Source of the DNA: Agromyces cavernae
Lineage (GTDB): Bacteria; Actinomycetota; Actinomycetes; Actinomycetales; Microbacteriaceae
Direction: 5' to 3'
Length of the DNA: 64,000 bases
NCBI RefSeq assembly: GCF_021044935.1
Contig: NZ_JAJNMP010000003.1
Span: 806,001 to 870,000 of the forward strand
The notes under the pieces are model-generated. The model was not told the origin of the DNA, searched no databases, and was given only the letters and a program-made list of their open reading frames with translations. A program made the translations under genes and the position numbers. Below, piece after piece: positions 61,819 through 64,000 of this stretch; position 1 is the first letter of the stretch; every line of letters starts with the position of its first letter.

Positions 61819-63792
61819 CTACTGCGCTGCCAGCGCGGACTTCAGCGCCTCGAGCACGGTCGGGTCTTCGATCGTGGCGGGCACCTTGTAGGCCTCGCCG
61901 TCGGCGATCTGCCGCATGGTCTTGCGAAGGATCTTGCCCGAGCGCGTCTTCGGCAGGCGTTCGAGCACGGTGACGTCGCGGAACGCCGCGACGGGTCCGA
62001 CGGTGTCGCGCACGAGCGCGACCAGTTCCTTCGCGAGCGTGTCGTGATCGACGGATGTCCCGTGCTTGAGCGTCACGAATCCGGCCGCGCGCTGCCCCTT
62101 GAGTTCGTCCTTGACGCCGATCACGGCGACCTCGGCGACCGCGGGGTGGTGGTTGATGGCCTCCTCGAGCGTGCCGGTGGACAGCCGGTGCCCGGCGACG
62201 TTGATGACGTCATCGGTGCGACCCATGACATAGACGTAGCCGTCCTCGTCGAGATACCCGCTGTCGCCGGTGGCGTAGAACCCCGGGAAGGCGGTGAGGT
62301 ACGACGAGACGTACTGCTCGTCACCGCTCCAGAGGGTGGGCAGGCTCCCCGGCGGCAGCGGCAGCCCGAGCACGATGTTGCCCTCGACTCCGGTCTCGAC
62401 CGGCCTGCCCTTGCCGTCGACGACGGCGAGCCGGTAGCCGGGCACGGGCAGCGAGGGCGAGCCCGGCTTCACCGGCAGGGGTTCGATGCCGCGAGGGTTC
62501 GCCACGATCGCCCACCCCGTCTCGGTCTGCCACCAGTGGTCGATGACCGGACAGTGGAGGGCGTTGTCGAGCCAGTGGTAGGTCTCGGTGTCGAGCCGCT
62601 CACCGGCGAGGAAGATCGCGTCGAGGGTCGTCGTGTCGTACCTCGCGAGCTCTTCGAGATCGGGATCGACGCGGCGGATGGCGCGCACGGCCGTCGGCGC
62701 CGAGAAGAGCACCTTGACCCCGTACTCCTCGACGACGCGCCAGAACGCACCCGCATCGGGAGTGCCGATCGGCTTGCCCTCGTAGAGCACCGTCGTCGCG
62801 CCGGCGAGCAGCGGGCCGTAGACGATGTAGCTGTGGCCGACCACCCAGCCCACGTCGGAGGCAGTCCACATGACGTCGCCCGCGTCGACGTTGTAGATGT
62901 TCTTCATCGACCACGCGAGCGCGACCGCGTAGCCACCGCTGTCGCGAACGACGCCCTTCGGGGTGCCGGTCGTTCCCGAGGTGTAGAGCACGTACAGCGC
63001 GTCGGTCGCCGCGACCGCGACGGGCTCGACGGCCTCGGCGTCCGCGAGCTCCTCGTCCCAGTCCGACCAGTGCACGCCGACGCGGCCGTCGAACTCGGCG
63101 GCCGTGCCGAGCACGGCCTCGCGATTGCGCACGATGACGGTCTCGACACTGAGTTCGTCGGCCGGGATCACGCTGATCGACTGCGTCACAGCGTCGGTGA
63201 CCGAACGGTCGCCGACGATCATGGCGAGGGCCTTCTCGATGATCGGCAGGTACTCGACGGCGCGGCCCGGCTCGAGGCCGCCCGACGACGTGACGATGAC
63301 CCGTGGTCGGGAGTCCTGGATGCGCACCGCGAGCTCGTTCGCCGCGAACCCGCCGAACACCACCGAGTGCACGGCACCGATGCGAGCGCAGGCGAGCATC
63401 GCGATCACGGCCTCGGGCGTCATCGGCAGGTAGATCGCGACCCGGTCGCCCTTCTCGACGCCGTTGTTGCGCAGCACGCCGGCGAAGAGCGCCACCTCGT
63501 GCAGCAGCTCGCGGTAGGTGAACGTGCGCTTCGAGCCCGTCATCGCCGAGTCGTAGGCGAGTGCCACCTGATCACCCCGACCCGCCGCGACCCAGCGGTC
63601 GAGCGCGTTCTCGCTGACGTTGAGGATCCCGTCGGGGAACCAGCGGTAGATGGGGGCTGCGCTGTCGTCGAGGGCGCGCTCCGGAGCGTGGCGCCAGTCG
63701 AGAAGCGCAGAAGCCTCGAGCCAGAACTCGTCGGGCGACTCGATGCTGCGGCGATATTCGTCAGCGTGACGACGGACGTCGGTGTCGGCCAT
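61819..63792 (-). CDS. prpE: Propionate--CoA ligase / acetyl-CoA synthetase-type enzyme
   Basis: A 657-residue AMP-forming acyl-CoA synthetase. The N-terminal cap (RSIESPDEFWLEASALLDW ... YRWFPDGILNVSENALDR) is of the PrpE/AcsA kind. The P-loop is LYTSGTTGTPKGVV, followed by WTASDVGWVVGHSYIVYGPL, DHWWQTETGW and TGDSGYLDEDGYVYVMGRTDDVINVAGHRLSTGTLEE. The regulatory acetylation lysine is in KTRSGKILRKTMRQ. It activates propionate (and probably acetate) with CoA and ATP. The start ATG 63792 follows GGGAAGGAAGCGC. PrpE and AcsA are hard to separate by eye; the PDG-LN-NALDR start favours PrpE. Confidence 0.88.
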   Translation of the reverse strand: MADTDVRRHADEYRRSIESPDEFWLEASALLDWRHAPERALDDSAAPIYRWFPDGILNVSENALDRWVAAGRGDQVALAYDSAMTGSKRTFTYRELLHEVALFAGVLRNNGVEKGDRVAIYLPMTPEAVIAMLACARIGAVHSVVFGGFAANELAVRIQDSRPRVIVTSSGGLEPGRAVEYLPIIEKALAMIVGDRSVTDAVTQSISVIPADELSVETVIVRNREAVLGTAAEFDGRVGVHWSDWDEELADAEAVEPVAVAATDALYVLYTSGTTGTPKGVVRDSGGYAVALAWSMKNIYNVDAGDVMWTASDVGWVVGHSYIVYGPLLAGATTVLYEGKPIGTPDAGAFWRVVEEYGVKVLFSAPTAVRAIRRVDPDLEELARYDTTTLDAIFLAGERLDTETYHWLDNALHCPVIDHWWQTETGWAIVANPRGIEPLPVKPGSPSLPVPGYRLAVVDGKGRPVETGVEGNIVLGLPLPPGSLPTLWSGDEQYVSSYLTAFPGFYATGDSGYLDEDGYVYVMGRTDDVINVAGHRLSTGTLEEAINHHPAVAEVAVIGVKDELKGQRAAGFVTLKHGTSVDHDTLAKELVALVRDTVGPVAAFRDVTVLERLPKTRSGKILRKTMRQIADGEAYKVPATIEDPTVLEALKSALAAQ

Positions 63793-63934
63793 GCGCTTCC
63801 TTCCCTCAGGATGACGCGACGAGCGCCGCTTCATCGGGACGTGGCCCACCTTACGACTCCGGCGCGGCGAACGCCCGCGGTACGCGACGAGTGGCATGGA
63901 TGACGCGAGACTCGGCAGCACGCGGAGCGCGGGC

Positions 63935-64000
63935 CTACCCCCTGAGGTCGTCCAGCGCCTCCGCCAACCGCTCGACCGCCCAGTCGAGGTCGGCGGGCTC
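63935..64000 (-). CDS. C-terminal end of an unidentified protein (runs off the right edge)
   Basis: The minus strand carries 21 codons ending in TAG at 63937-63935 (…LDWAVERLAEALDDLRG). The spacing of hydrophobic residues is compatible with the last helix of a PLP-dependent aminotransferase or MocR-type regulator, but this fragment is too short to decide. Codon use is like that of neighbours. Confidence 0.4.
   Translation of the reverse strand, partial: EPADLDWAVERLAEALDDLRG

Noticed and set aside
60607-63903. 1098-codon plus-strand frame across the Rho_N and CoA-ligase genes
   Set aside because: It spans several real minus-strand genes and has no recognisable domain; it is an antisense shadow.

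Overview
The window reads as a high-GC actinobacterial chromosome segment. Gene density, GTG and ATG starts, ATGA/GTGA coupling and gene families (DUF1707, polyprenol-phosphate mannosyltransferase, Rho_N/H1-like protein, RhaI-type rhamnose isomerase) suggest the family Microbacteriaceae (Agromyces or Microbacterium-like). This is inference; there is no rRNA marker here. I saw no tRNA, rRNA, CRISPR array, transposase or phage gene.

Region 1 (1-14.6 kb) starts with the 3' end of a secreted NPCBM protein. A sugar regulon follows: a FucI-family isomerase, an FGGY kinase, a 42-codon ORF coupled to both, a LacI regulator, a GH172 (DUF2961) enzyme, a GH116 enzyme, a YesL-like membrane protein, two ABC permeases, a substrate-binding lipoprotein and a DUF4185 (GH183) lipoprotein. 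Four near-identical palindromes (GAAATCGATTTC) lie upstream of these units, two of them exactly between -35 and -10 boxes. GH183 + GH172 + GH116 is the enzyme set known to depolymerise mycobacterial D-arabinan, and FucI-type isomerases also convert D-arabinose. The best reading is therefore a D-arabinan/D-arabinose utilisation regulon: GH183 cuts the polymer outside, the ABC system imports oligosaccharides, cytoplasmic GH172/GH116 release D-arabinose, and the isomerase and kinase feed D-ribulose-5-phosphate to the pentose phosphate pathway.

Region 2 (14.6-19.5 kb) holds a MarR/MFS pair, NADP-type glutamate dehydrogenase and an orphan LacI regulator. Region 3 (19.5-33.9 kb) is a complete L-rhamnose regulon: LacI regulator, Tat-exported GH106 rhamnosidase, RhaTPQS-type ABC importer, mutarotase, isomerase, bifunctional aldolase/dehydrogenase and kinase, with three related operators. 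The kinase gene has an 87-bp palindromic repeat element forming its 5' coding end.

Region 4 (33.9-41 kb) has an FAD oxidoreductase, its TPR-LuxR regulator (broken by a frameshift) and a 1351-residue secreted metallophosphoesterase with a triplicated module. Region 5 (41-49 kb) has a TetR/flavin-oxidoreductase pair, a hydroxyacid dehydrogenase, an NYN-domain protein, DUF1707, a zinc alcohol dehydrogenase and an lldR-lldD L-lactate pair that could consume the L-lactate made from rhamnose. Region 6 (49-64 kb) has a second flavoprotein/TPR-LuxR set, a ROK regulator, AraC/MFS, a polyprenol-phosphate mannosyltransferase, DUF4097, a POT peptide transporter, a histone-H1-like Rho_N protein, a propionyl-CoA synthetase and the tail of another gene. 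A 56-bp duplication forms the 3' coding ends of two unrelated genes here, in opposite orientations.
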